Assembly (NCBI GenBank): GCA_029213065.1
Contig: JARGPH010000019.1
Coordinates: forward strand, 51,926 to 115,925
Direction of reading: 5' to 3'
Origin: Verrucomicrobiales bacterium
Lineage (GTDB): Bacteria > Verrucomicrobiota > Verrucomicrobiia > Verrucomicrobiales > DEV007
DNA length: 64,000 nt
The position numbers were made by a program, and so were the translations under genes. Shown piece by piece: positions 42,116 through 50,900 of this stretch; within the stretch, counting starts at the first letter, position 1, and each line of letters opens with the position of its first letter. The notes beneath the pieces were generated by a model that saw nothing but the letters and a program-made list of their open reading frames with translations, did no database searches and was not told where the DNA came from.

Positions 42116-43831
42116 ATGCCGAATCTCAATATCGAAGCCAAAAAAGCCAACACCTACGACGCGATTGTGATCGGGTCAGGGGTGTCCGGAGGCTGGGCCG
42201 CAAAAGAGCTTGCAGAGAAAGGTCTCAAAGTGCTCATGCTCGAGCGGGGCAAGCAACTCAATCACGTCGCCGACTACGAGTATGCGATGAAGGCACCGTG
42301 GGAAACGAAGTACAACGGCAGGATCACCGTTGAACAGAAGAAGACCCACCCCAAACTCGCCCGTGATTATCCGTACAATGAGATGACGGAAAAATACTGG
42401 ATGAAGGACGTCGACTCTCTCTACAAAGAGAAGAAACGCTTCGACTGGTACCGTCCCGACATCGTCGGCGGAAAATCCATCATGTGGGGACGTCAGTGTT
42501 ATCGCTTCAGCGACATTGACTTCGAAGCCAACGCCAGGGAAGGCATCGCAGTGGACTGGCCGATCCGCTACAAAGACATCGAGCCATGGTATTCCTACGT
42601 AGAAAAGTTCGCCGGCATTTCCGGGGAGGCACTCGGCTTACCTCAGTTGCCCGACAGCGAATTTCTTCCGCCGATGGACATGTTCTTCGTCGAGAAAGAA
42701 GTGAGGAAACGCCTTGAGAAAAACTACCCGGGGAGAAATCTCACAATCGGCCGTGTCGCGAACCTCTCCAAAGCAGCACAAGCCCAGACCGGCGTCGGTC
42801 GCGGATCGTGCATGTTCCGGAACCGCTGTTCCTACGGTTGCCCTTTCGGCGCCTACTTCAGCACCCAGTCGGCAACGCTCCCGCCGGCAGCCGCGACCGG
42901 CAACCTGACGCTCCGCCCCGACTCCATCGTCCGGGAAATCGTCTACGATCCCGAAACGCAGAAAGCAACCGGGGTTCACGTGATCGACTCGGTCACGAAA
43001 GAGGACAGAGAGTTTCACGCCAAGATCGTTTTTGTCTGCGCGAGCACGATCGGTTCAACTGCGATCATGATGAATTCCGTTTCCGAACGCTTCCCCGACG
43101 GACTCGGAAACGACTCCGGTGAACTCGGGCACAACCTCATGGACCACCACTTCCGCGCCGGAGCCAGGGGCACCTGGGAGGGCGACCTCGATCGCTACTA
43201 CTACGGTCGTCGTGCCAACGGCATCTACGTTCCCCGCTACCGGAACATCGGCGATGACAAACGCGACTACCTCCGCGGCTTCGGTTATCAGGGCGGTGCC
43301 GGCCGTCAGGGATGGGAGCGAAATGTCGCCGAACTTTCTTTTGGAAAGGATCTCAAAGACGCACTGACCGAACCGGGCGAGTGGACCATGGGACTGGGTG
43401 GCTTCGGCGAAACCCTGCCCTATCACGACAACCAAATGACCCTCGACAAAGACAGCCCTGACAAGTGGGGGCTTCCCGTTGTCGTCTTTGATGCCGACTT
43501 CCGCGAGAACGAAAGGCAAATGCGCGAAGACATGAAAAACGACGCCGCCGAGATGCTCGAATCCTCCGGGCTCACCAAGGTCAGCACCTTCGACAACGAT
43601 TCTTTCCCCGGAACCGCGATTCACGAGATGGGCACCGCGAGAATGGGCCGCGATCCGAAAACATCCGTGCTGAACGGGAATAATCAGGTCCACGCAGCGA
43701 AGAATGTCTTCATGACTGATGGCGCCTGCATGACTTCGGCCTCCTGCGTGAACCCGTCGCTAACCTTTATGGCCCTGACAGCGCGGGCCGCTGACTTTGC
43801 CGTCAGCGAAATGAAGAAGGGCAATCTCTAG
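42116..43831 (+). CDS. GMC-family FAD oxidoreductase (sugar/alcohol dehydrogenase)
   Basis: 571 residues. FAD-binding loop AIVIGSGVSGGWAAKELAEKG near residue 17, the GGKSIMWGRQCYRFS segment, a cysteine-containing CMFRNRCSYGCPFGAYFS region, and the C-terminal active-site elements TAIHEMGTARMGRDP and SASCVNPSLTFMALT. It belongs to the GMC branch related to gluconate 2-dehydrogenase large subunits and pyranose/fructose dehydrogenases, which oxidise sugars and pass electrons to a cytochrome or quinone. There is no signal peptide, so export presumably relies on the subunit-3-like partner. The natural substrate is unknown. Confidence 0.95.
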   Translation: MPNLNIEAKKANTYDAIVIGSGVSGGWAAKELAEKGLKVLMLERGKQLNHVADYEYAMKAPWETKYNGRITVEQKKTHPKLARDYPYNEMTEKYWMKDVDSLYKEKKRFDWYRPDIVGGKSIMWGRQCYRFSDIDFEANAREGIAVDWPIRYKDIEPWYSYVEKFAGISGEALGLPQLPDSEFLPPMDMFFVEKEVRKRLEKNYPGRNLTIGRVANLSKAAQAQTGVGRGSCMFRNRCSYGCPFGAYFSTQSATLPPAAATGNLTLRPDSIVREIVYDPETQKATGVHVIDSVTKEDREFHAKIVFVCASTIGSTAIMMNSVSERFPDGLGNDSGELGHNLMDHHFRAGARGTWEGDLDRYYYGRRANGIYVPRYRNIGDDKRDYLRGFGYQGGAGRQGWERNVAELSFGKDLKDALTEPGEWTMGLGGFGETLPYHDNQMTLDKDSPDKWGLPVVVFDADFRENERQMREDMKNDAAEMLESSGLTKVSTFDNDSFPGTAIHEMGTARMGRDPKTSVLNGNNQVHAAKNVFMTDGACMTSASCVNPSLTFMALTARAADFAVSEMKKGNL

Positions 43832-43833
43832 GC

Positions 43834-43865
43834 AAAAAAAATGGCGCACGCTCTTCGCGTGCGCC
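43834..43865 (-). terminator. Intrinsic terminator of the L,D-transpeptidase gene
   Basis: GGCGCACGC / GCGTGCGCC form a 9-bp perfect stem with a 5-base loop; read on the minus strand it is followed by an AT and a run of T (the plus-strand A-run at 43834-43841). Nine bases separate it from the gene end. It may also slow transcription leaving the GMC gene. Confidence 0.85.
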
Positions 43866-43874
43866 TCAAAAGCC

Positions 43875-44366
43875 TTAGTAGAAAATCCGAATCGGCGTGC
43901 CCACGTCGAGCCAGGCATACAGCTTCTTCGCGGGGTTTCTTCCCGAAATAGGAACCCTGACACAGCCTTTCGACGCAGGGTAATCAGGAACGACACTGAA
44001 GCCGTGGATGAAAAAATTCCCCGTGATCTGAACGCTCCACGGCATCGGCGCATTGTGATAGAGGCTGGAGTAATGACGCTCCTTCTTGTAGGGCCCCGCC
44101 TTGAAGTTTCCCGTAGGCGTGTTGCCGGTGCGCCCCGAACTGATGTTCGTTTTCATGACGAGACGATTTCCCTGATAAGCTCGCAGCATCTGATCCGTGA
44201 GATTGATTTCGACCCGTTTCCCGGATTTTTTACCCGCAGAGGAACTGGAATCTGATTTCCCCCCAAAGAGCGCCTGGAGAAGAGGGCGATCCTGACTGTG
44301 GGCCAAAGGAGTGCCGAGGAGAAAAGTTGCGGCGAGAAAGAAGATCGGAATTCTGGAAAAGCGCAT
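43875..44366 (-). CDS. L,D-transpeptidase (YkuD family)
   Basis: 163 residues from ATG 44366 (MRFSRIPIFFLAATFLLGTP, a signal peptide). The catalytic domain has VEINLTDQMLRAYQGNRLVM, SGRTGNTPTGNFKAG and the active-site motif FFIHGFSVVPDYPASKGCVRVP (His, Ser-Lys-Gly-Cys). Such enzymes make 3-3 crosslinks in peptidoglycan or attach proteins such as Braun lipoprotein. The small single-domain form without LysM is common. It has its own terminator. Confidence 0.94.
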   Translation of the reverse strand: MRFSRIPIFFLAATFLLGTPLAHSQDRPLLQALFGGKSDSSSSAGKKSGKRVEINLTDQMLRAYQGNRLVMKTNISSGRTGNTPTGNFKAGPYKKERHYSSLYHNAPMPWSVQITGNFFIHGFSVVPDYPASKGCVRVPISGRNPAKKLYAWLDVGTPIRIFY

Positions 44367-44483
44367 AGTGGAAAAGGACGTGGAATCGCCCGCGAGTGCA
44401 AGCAATTCTTTTCAACGCTTTTGGCATCCCAGCGCAAATGGGAGCGGCATTTCCAGCGCTTCTCCAGGAGAGTGAAGAGGATA

Positions 44484-44942
44484 TCAATCCTGTTTCTTGC
44501 CGAGTCCCTGAAGAAATTTTCTCAGGACCTGCTCGGGACAAAGCCGGTAATTGCGATGCCCTTCCTTGCGAAAGAACGAACCCAGCTCGGCCTTGGTCAC
44601 GACGAAGTCTGCTTTTTCAAAAACGGCATTCACGTCCTCGTCCCGCATTTCGAGAGCGATCCGCAGCTTCTTGAGAATCTCATTATTCGTCAGGAGATCG
44701 AGAGGTTCAGGAACCGAACCATCGGGCCGGGCACCGCGCTTTTCAATAATGAGACCATCTAGAAACCGGCAAAGCATCGGATCTGAAAGGGCTTGATATC
44801 CTTCCTCATCATCACGCTTCAACCAGCGATCCACCTGAGACCGGCTCGTCTCTTCTCCGGTTTTTCCAATAATCTCCGCTACCACGGAATCGCTGATTTC
44901 CAAAGCGTGCCGCAAGCGCCGCAAGATGTCGTTATTCGTCAT
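44484..44942 (-). CDS. DUF1456 (YehS) family protein
   Basis: 152 residues with two related helical halves: TNNDILRRLRHALEISDSVV with QVDRWLKRDDEEGY, and TNNEILKKLRIALEMRDEDV with GSFFRKEGHRNYRLCP. The halves share the TNN(D/E)ILRRLRxALE pattern, the hallmark of DUF1456/YehS. The family is of unknown function and often annotated as cytoplasmic. It lies on the minus strand between the L,D-transpeptidase and the VF530 gene. Confidence 0.93.
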   Translation of the reverse strand: MTNNDILRRLRHALEISDSVVAEIIGKTGEETSRSQVDRWLKRDDEEGYQALSDPMLCRFLDGLIIEKRGARPDGSVPEPLDLLTNNEILKKLRIALEMRDEDVNAVFEKADFVVTKAELGSFFRKEGHRNYRLCPEQVLRKFLQGLGKKQD

Positions 44943-45033
44943 GAGTTATAAAAATGGATCGTGCCACCAAGATGGCGCAGGGAGCAAAAAGGTAAACAGC
45001 TCGATTGCTCGCGGCCCCTCTCGATAAAGTCGC

Positions 45034-45270
45034 TCAGGCCTGATACTTTTCCAGATCCCTCACATACCAGTTCTCGACCTTTTGGCGGGCCCACGGCGTT
45101 TGGCGGAGAAATTTGAGACTCGAATTGATCGTCGGATCAAACATGAAACAACGTATCTGAATGCGTTCAGCGAGTTTCTCCCACCCGTGCCGGGCGACGA
45201 GCGTTTCGAGAATTACCTTCAGGGTAAGACCGTGAAGCGGATCATTGGGATGAGACTGCTGGCTGGACAT
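45034..45270 (-). CDS. VF530-family DNA-binding protein (DUF2132)
   Basis: 78 residues: NDPLHGLTLKVILETLVARHGWEKLAERI, then CFMFDPTINSSLKFLRQTPWARQKVENWY. This is the typical VF530 sequence, a small helical family with a double-stranded DNA-binding protein fold described from Aliivibrio fischeri; the cellular role is unclear. The start has no Shine-Dalgarno and a TATTATAC element lies within 20 bases upstream of the ATG, so the mRNA may be nearly leaderless; that is inference. Confidence 0.92.
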   Translation of the reverse strand: MSSQQSHPNDPLHGLTLKVILETLVARHGWEKLAERIQIRCFMFDPTINSSLKFLRQTPWARQKVENWYVRDLEKYQA

Positions 45271-45422
45271 AATTTCGTATAATATCTTCGGCCCTTTAGC
45301 GCTTTAGTCGATAAATTCCTGATTTTCCGGGCACAAGAGCAGGACTTGAGTTCTCCCGCTACCCGTCGAAACTACGAGAATACCACCGAAATTGATTTTG
45401 CTCCTCCTGCCTCATTGCCACT

Positions 45423-46388
45423 ATGCGTGAAACGTTTACCGCCGAAGAAGACGGCCCCCTTCTCCCCTTTCTCTTTGAGAAGCTGCCCGAAGTGAAGCGA
45501 ACCAAGGTGCGCCAGTGGCTCAAATTCGATGGCATTCAGGTCAACGGCCGCGTCGCGAAGCTTTCGACCCATCCACTCAAAGCAGGCGACACCGTTACTC
45601 TCGCCCCGACTCCGAAGGCCGCGCCCAAGCCCGATCTTCCGGCGGGAATGGAGCTCATCTACGAAGATGCCGACGTCATCGTCATCGTAAAACCGGCCAA
45701 ACTGCTCTCGATCGCTGCGAATAAGCCGGACCAGGCCACCGCCTACTCGGAGCTCACACAGTACGCCAAAGACAATCATCACGGCGGTCGCGACCGCGTC
45801 TGGATCGTTCACCGTCTCGACCGCGACACCTCGGGTTTAATGGTATTTGCCCGGACTGAAGACGCCAAAACGGAACTTCAGGAAAACTGGAAAATGGCGG
45901 AGAAAAAATACCTCGCCGTCGTCGATGGCGTCCCCCCGCAAAAAAGCGGAACGCTGTGCGATCACCTCGACGAATCGAATAAACTCCGCGTTCGCATCGC
46001 CCCCGAGGGTGACAATACCCGCGAGGCGATCACTCACTACCGGATCCTGCGGAAAACGGAAACGCGCTCTGTCCTCGAGCTGACTCTCGACACCGGTCGC
46101 AAACACCAGATCCGCGTCCAGCTCGCCAATATCGGATGCCCCATTATCGGTGATGAAAAATACCATCCCGATTCAGATCTCCCCAAGGCCGATCGCCCCG
46201 TCGAAACCCGCCCCAAGCGCATGGCTCTTCACTCTTCCGAATTGAGCTTTCCCCACCCCACGTCCGGAAAAATGATGAAATTTGTCTCCGAACTCCCCGT
46301 CGAGATGGCTCGAATGATGAAATCTTCGGATCGCTATAAGCGGAGGGCGAAAAAGCGTGATGAAATGAGAGGGAAAAAGAAGGAGTAA
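45423..46388 (+). CDS. RluA-family pseudouridine synthase with S4 domain
   Basis: 321 residues. The N-terminal S4 domain reads KVRQWLKFDGIQVNGRVAKL. The catalytic domain contains the family motif VHRLDRDTSGLMVFARTEDA with the catalytic Asp, the upstream IVKPAKLLSIAANKP, and TLDTGRKHQIRVQLANIGCP near its end. RluA/RluC/RluD relatives isomerise uridines in 23S rRNA or tRNA; which site this one uses cannot be decided from sequence. The C-terminus is very basic (YKRRAKKRDEMRGKKKE), probably helping rRNA binding. Confidence 0.95.
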   Translation: MRETFTAEEDGPLLPFLFEKLPEVKRTKVRQWLKFDGIQVNGRVAKLSTHPLKAGDTVTLAPTPKAAPKPDLPAGMELIYEDADVIVIVKPAKLLSIAANKPDQATAYSELTQYAKDNHHGGRDRVWIVHRLDRDTSGLMVFARTEDAKTELQENWKMAEKKYLAVVDGVPPQKSGTLCDHLDESNKLRVRIAPEGDNTREAITHYRILRKTETRSVLELTLDTGRKHQIRVQLANIGCPIIGDEKYHPDSDLPKADRPVETRPKRMALHSSELSFPHPTSGKMMKFVSELPVEMARMMKSSDRYKRRAKKRDEMRGKKKE

Positions 46389-46485
46389 TCCTCCCTCCAA
46401 ACGGCGACTCCCGACGCATCCCCGTCCGGAAGAACGGTTGCAGCGAGAGGCGGGCGCTGACAAATTCCTGCTTTCAAATCGATTC

Positions 46486-47910
46486 ATGAGAAATCTCTTT
46501 TTCACCTTCTGCCTTCTCGCTTTCGGCATCAACCTGCACGCCGGTGACCGCCCTAACTTCATCTTTTTCATCACCGATGACATCGGCTGGAATGACATCG
46601 GTTGTTACGGCAACGATTTCGTAAAGACCCCGCACCTCGACGCACTCGCAGAGCGCGGAATCCGCTTCGACAAGGCCTACCTCACGATCAGCAGCTGCAG
46701 CCCGTCGCGGTGTTCCATCATTTCGAGCCGCTACCCGCACAACACCGGTGCCCCCGAGCTCCACACCACCCTCCCCGACGATCAGTTCCGCTTTCCACAG
46801 GCACTTCGCGAAGCGGGCTATCACACGGTTCTCTCCGGAAAAAACCACATCGCCAAGCTGACGGAAACCTTTGATGTCATTTCACGGGGGACAGGCCCCG
46901 GGAAATCCGACGACTGGGTCGACCTCCTCAAGAAACGTCCGAAGGACAAGCCCTTCTTCGCCTGGTTCGCCTCCGTGGATGCTCACCGCGACTGGCAAAT
47001 CGATGACGTGAATCCAACCTACGATCCCGCTGAGGTCGAAGTCCCACCCTTTCTCTACGACGGAGCCCAAACCCGCGCCGACCTCGCCGATTACTATCAC
47101 GAAGTGAGCCGTGCCGACACCGCAATGGGACAGCTCATCGCCGAGCTGAAGCGCCAGAAAATTGAGGAAAACACCTACGTGATTTTCATGACCGACAACG
47201 GGCGCCCTTTTCCCCGCTGCAAAACCCGTCTCTACGACAGCGGTATCAAAACGCCCTTCCTCGTTGCCTGCCCCGGAAAAATTAAACCCGCTGTAACCGA
47301 TTCCCTGATCAGCAGCATCGACGTCGGCCCCACCATTCTCGAGCTCGCGGGAGTGCCGCTCGACGAACGCGCTCAGGGAGTCAGCTTCACCTCTATTTTG
47401 AAAGATCCGAAAGCCGTCGTGAGAGACGTCGCCTTCGCCGAGCAGAACTGGCACGTTTATCAGGCCCATCAGCGAATGGTCCGAACCGGAGATTTCATCT
47501 ACATCAAAAACGCCTACCCCGATCTCAAAGCCCTCAGCGTGGAAAGTGACCGGACCTTTCCCGCCGGGGAAGAGCTCTGGAAAAAGTGGGACGAAGACGA
47601 GCTGAACGAACAACAGTCCGACATCATGCAAAGCCCGAGACCGGTTGAAGAGCTTTATCAGGTGAGCGACGATCCCTACCAAATGAACAACCTCGCTGAA
47701 AAAGAGGACATGAAAAACGTTCTCGAGGAGATGAGGCAGCTCCAACGCGACTGGAGCGAAGCGACCGGAGACTCAGTCCCGACCGAACCCACCCTCGACC
47801 GTCAGTTGATCGACGGAAAGAAAGACAAGAATCACAAGCACCGTGAGTTTCCGGGCGCATCTAACAAAGCCACTCTTATCAACGAAGCAGGCCCCGTTCT
47901 CCTTCCCTGA
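46486..47910 (+). CDS. Secreted formylglycine-type sulfatase
   Basis: 474 residues from ATG 46486 with signal peptide MRNLFFTFCLLAFGINLHAG. The N-terminal metal-binding segment is FIFFITDDIGWNDIGCYGND; the sulfatase signature SSCSPSRCSIISSRYPHNTG contains C-S-P-S-R, whose Cys is converted to formylglycine. SGKNHIAK and IFMTDNGRPFPRCKTRLYDSG supply further active-site residues. Sulfatases of this class remove sulfate esters from polysaccharides such as marine glycans. Maturation needs an FGE or anSME elsewhere in the genome; the kinase-linked FGE-like domain at 39.9-40.6 kb lacks the catalytic cysteines. Confidence 0.95.
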   Translation: MRNLFFTFCLLAFGINLHAGDRPNFIFFITDDIGWNDIGCYGNDFVKTPHLDALAERGIRFDKAYLTISSCSPSRCSIISSRYPHNTGAPELHTTLPDDQFRFPQALREAGYHTVLSGKNHIAKLTETFDVISRGTGPGKSDDWVDLLKKRPKDKPFFAWFASVDAHRDWQIDDVNPTYDPAEVEVPPFLYDGAQTRADLADYYHEVSRADTAMGQLIAELKRQKIEENTYVIFMTDNGRPFPRCKTRLYDSGIKTPFLVACPGKIKPAVTDSLISSIDVGPTILELAGVPLDERAQGVSFTSILKDPKAVVRDVAFAEQNWHVYQAHQRMVRTGDFIYIKNAYPDLKALSVESDRTFPAGEELWKKWDEDELNEQQSDIMQSPRPVEELYQVSDDPYQMNNLAEKEDMKNVLEEMRQLQRDWSEATGDSVPTEPTLDRQLIDGKKDKNHKHREFPGASNKATLINEAGPVLLP

Positions 47911-47948
47911 ACGACCTTTTCTACCAGAAGACTACTTTTTCCTTTTTT

Positions 47949-50900
47949 ATGAAAACTCCAACTCTATACGGGCTCTCCTGTTCGCTCCTCTTCGGCGTTA
48001 TTTTCGTCGGTTCAACCCTGTTGGGTCAGGGACCTGCCCCTGTTAAGTCGAACGCGAAACCGCTCAAGGCGCTTCTCGTTGCCGGTGGTTGCTGCCACGA
48101 TTACGAAGGTCAACACGAAGCACTTTTCAAAGGCATTCAGGAACGCGCCAACGTCCAGGTCGACGTCTGGTGGACCGATGACAAATCAGTGAATCCACCG
48201 CTCCCGATCTACGGCGATCCGAATTGGGCGAAGGGCTACGACATCATTATCCATGACGAGTGCGCTGCGGGAAATAGAGACCTCGCAGTCCTCAAACGCA
48301 TTCTCGATGCCCACAAAACGATTCCATCGGTGCAACTCCACTGCGCGATGCACAGCTTCCGCGGCAAGACCGACCAGTGGTTCAAACACATCGGAATCCA
48401 ATCCTCCAGCCACGGTCCTCAGGAGCCGATCGATGTGAAATACGTCGCCCCTGAACATCCCATCGTCGAAGGTCTCGAAGACTGGACCACGATCAAAGAA
48501 GAGCTCTACAACAATGTCGACGTCCTCGATGCGAATCCGCTCGCGATGGGAACGCAGAAATACACCCGCGACGGCGAAGAAAAGACCGATGTCGCGATTG
48601 TCGCCTGGACGAACGAGTCACAGGGCGCACGCAGTTTCTCGACCACACTCGGACACAACACCGAAACGGTCGCCGATGACCGCTACCTCAATCTCGTGGT
48701 TCGGGGACTTCTCTGGGCCTGCGACAAACTCAATGGCGACTACCTCGGAAAAGCCTACAACGGGAAAAACAAGGTCACCTTTTTGCCTAAAGTCGATGCA
48801 CCGAAAGAAAAGCCGCAGGCCTCTCCCGGCAAAGCACCGAAGGACGCCCTTCTCGCAAAGGTCACTGCGAGCAGCGAGGAATCCGGCAAGAACAACTTCG
48901 CGTGGAAAGCGATCGACGGGAACGCCGAGACCCGTTGGTGCGCCAACAGCAGCAACTACCCCCATTCCATTTCACTGGAGTTTGACAAGCCACAAAAAAT
49001 CCACGGTGCCTCCATCAAATGGGAAAGTTCGGGTGCGATTTACAGTTACCTCCTGGAATACTCGATGGATGGAAAACCCGGATCCTGGGGAACCTGGATC
49101 GATGGAAAAGAGAATCAAAAACGCGGCGACGCTTCCGCTGATTTCGCAGCCACCGATGCCAAATTTGTCAGAGTGACCGTCCTCGGTGCCAACACCGGGA
49201 ACTGGGCGAGCATTCGTGAAATCGGATTGAAAGGCGCCGGCTTCAAATCACTCTTTCCAAAGCTGGACAACAAACAGGCGGAGCAGAAGAAAAAGCAGGA
49301 AGCGGTCGATGCCGATCCCTACGCGAAGGAAGGCAACATCACGCCGAAGATCGTAAAGCTCACTGAAAAAGAGGAAGCTGACATTCTCGGAAACGTCAAA
49401 GTGCCCGAGGGCTTCGACGTCACCGTTTTTTCCGACTGGCGCGGAGCGAACTACCCCGTCTACGTCGCCGCAGCGCCGAACGGCGATCTCTATGTTTCCA
49501 GTGACGGGAACGGCTCTCTCGGACGCGAACCCCATCGCGGACGTGTCCTCCGGCTCCGCGACACCGACAAGGACGGACGTGCCGACGAGGTCACTGAGTT
49601 TGTTAAAGATGTCGACTCACCGCGCGGCCTTCTCTGGGATCACGATCGCCTTTACCTCCTCCACCCCCCGCACATCTCGGTTTACACCGACAAGGACGGA
49701 GACGGCGTCGCCGAGGAATCGAAGAAGCTCATCGACGGCATCGCCTTTGGATTCGAAGGACGCCCCGCTGACCACACCACCAACGATATTACGATGGGAA
49801 TCGACGGCTGGATTTACATCGCGGGCGGCGACTTCGGCTTCATGAAAGCCACCGGAACCGACGGACGCGAGCTGCAACATCGCGGCGGCGGCGTGATTCG
49901 TTTCCGCCCCGACGGCTCCGGCCTCGAGCTCTTCGCGACCGGCACCCGGAATATTCTCGGAACCCCGATCAGCCCGCTTCTCGATATGTTCGCGAGGGAC
50001 AACACCAACGACGGTGGCGGCTGGGATGTGAGACTGCACCACTTCACCGGACTCGAAGATCACGGCTACCCCCGCCTCTACAAAAACTTCCCCGAAGAGC
50101 ACGTTCACCCGCTTGCCGACTACGGTGGCGGCTCCGGCTGCGGAGCGGTTTACATTCACGAGCCCGGTTTCCCCGACGAATGGAACAAGGCCCCCTTCAC
50201 TGCCGACTGGGGAACGGGGGCGCTTTACCGTCACTCCGTGCAGCGTGTCGGAGCGACTTTCGAAGAAGTCACCGAACCTCAGCCTTTCATCAAAATGACA
50301 CGCCCCACCGATGGCGACGTCGATGGCATGAGCGCGGTCTACCAGGCGAGCTGGCGCGGCCCCGCGACTTTCAAGTGGGCGGGCCCCGAAACCGGTTACA
50401 TCGTCCGGGTCACTCCAAAAGATTACACCCCCGAGCCACTCCCTGACTTTGAGAAAATGAGCGACGCAGAGCTCGTCGCAGCGCTGGAATCGCCGAGCCG
50501 CATCCGCACCATGGCAGCGCAGCGCGCCTTGCTTCGCCGCGAAAAATCGGAGGCGACCACCAATGCTCTCATCGCTCTCGCGTCCGACACTGACAAACCA
50601 CTCGAAGCGCGTGTCGCAGCGACCTACGCAGTGACTTTGCAGGGTGAAGGAATCGAAACGCTCCAGGATCTCATGACGATCACGGAAAGCGATGACGCGA
50701 TCGCCCCGTTCACGACCCGCGCCCTGGGAGATTTGAAATTTCCCGCTGACGAGAAACCGCGCCTCGCTCACGAATTCCTCGCCACCGGACTGGAATCGAA
50801 GAGTCCCCGTCGCATCGCCGAGGCCATCGTCTCCGCCACGCGTCAGGACATGATCGGCAACGCCGAAATGATCGCAACGCACCTCGCGAGCGAAGATCCT

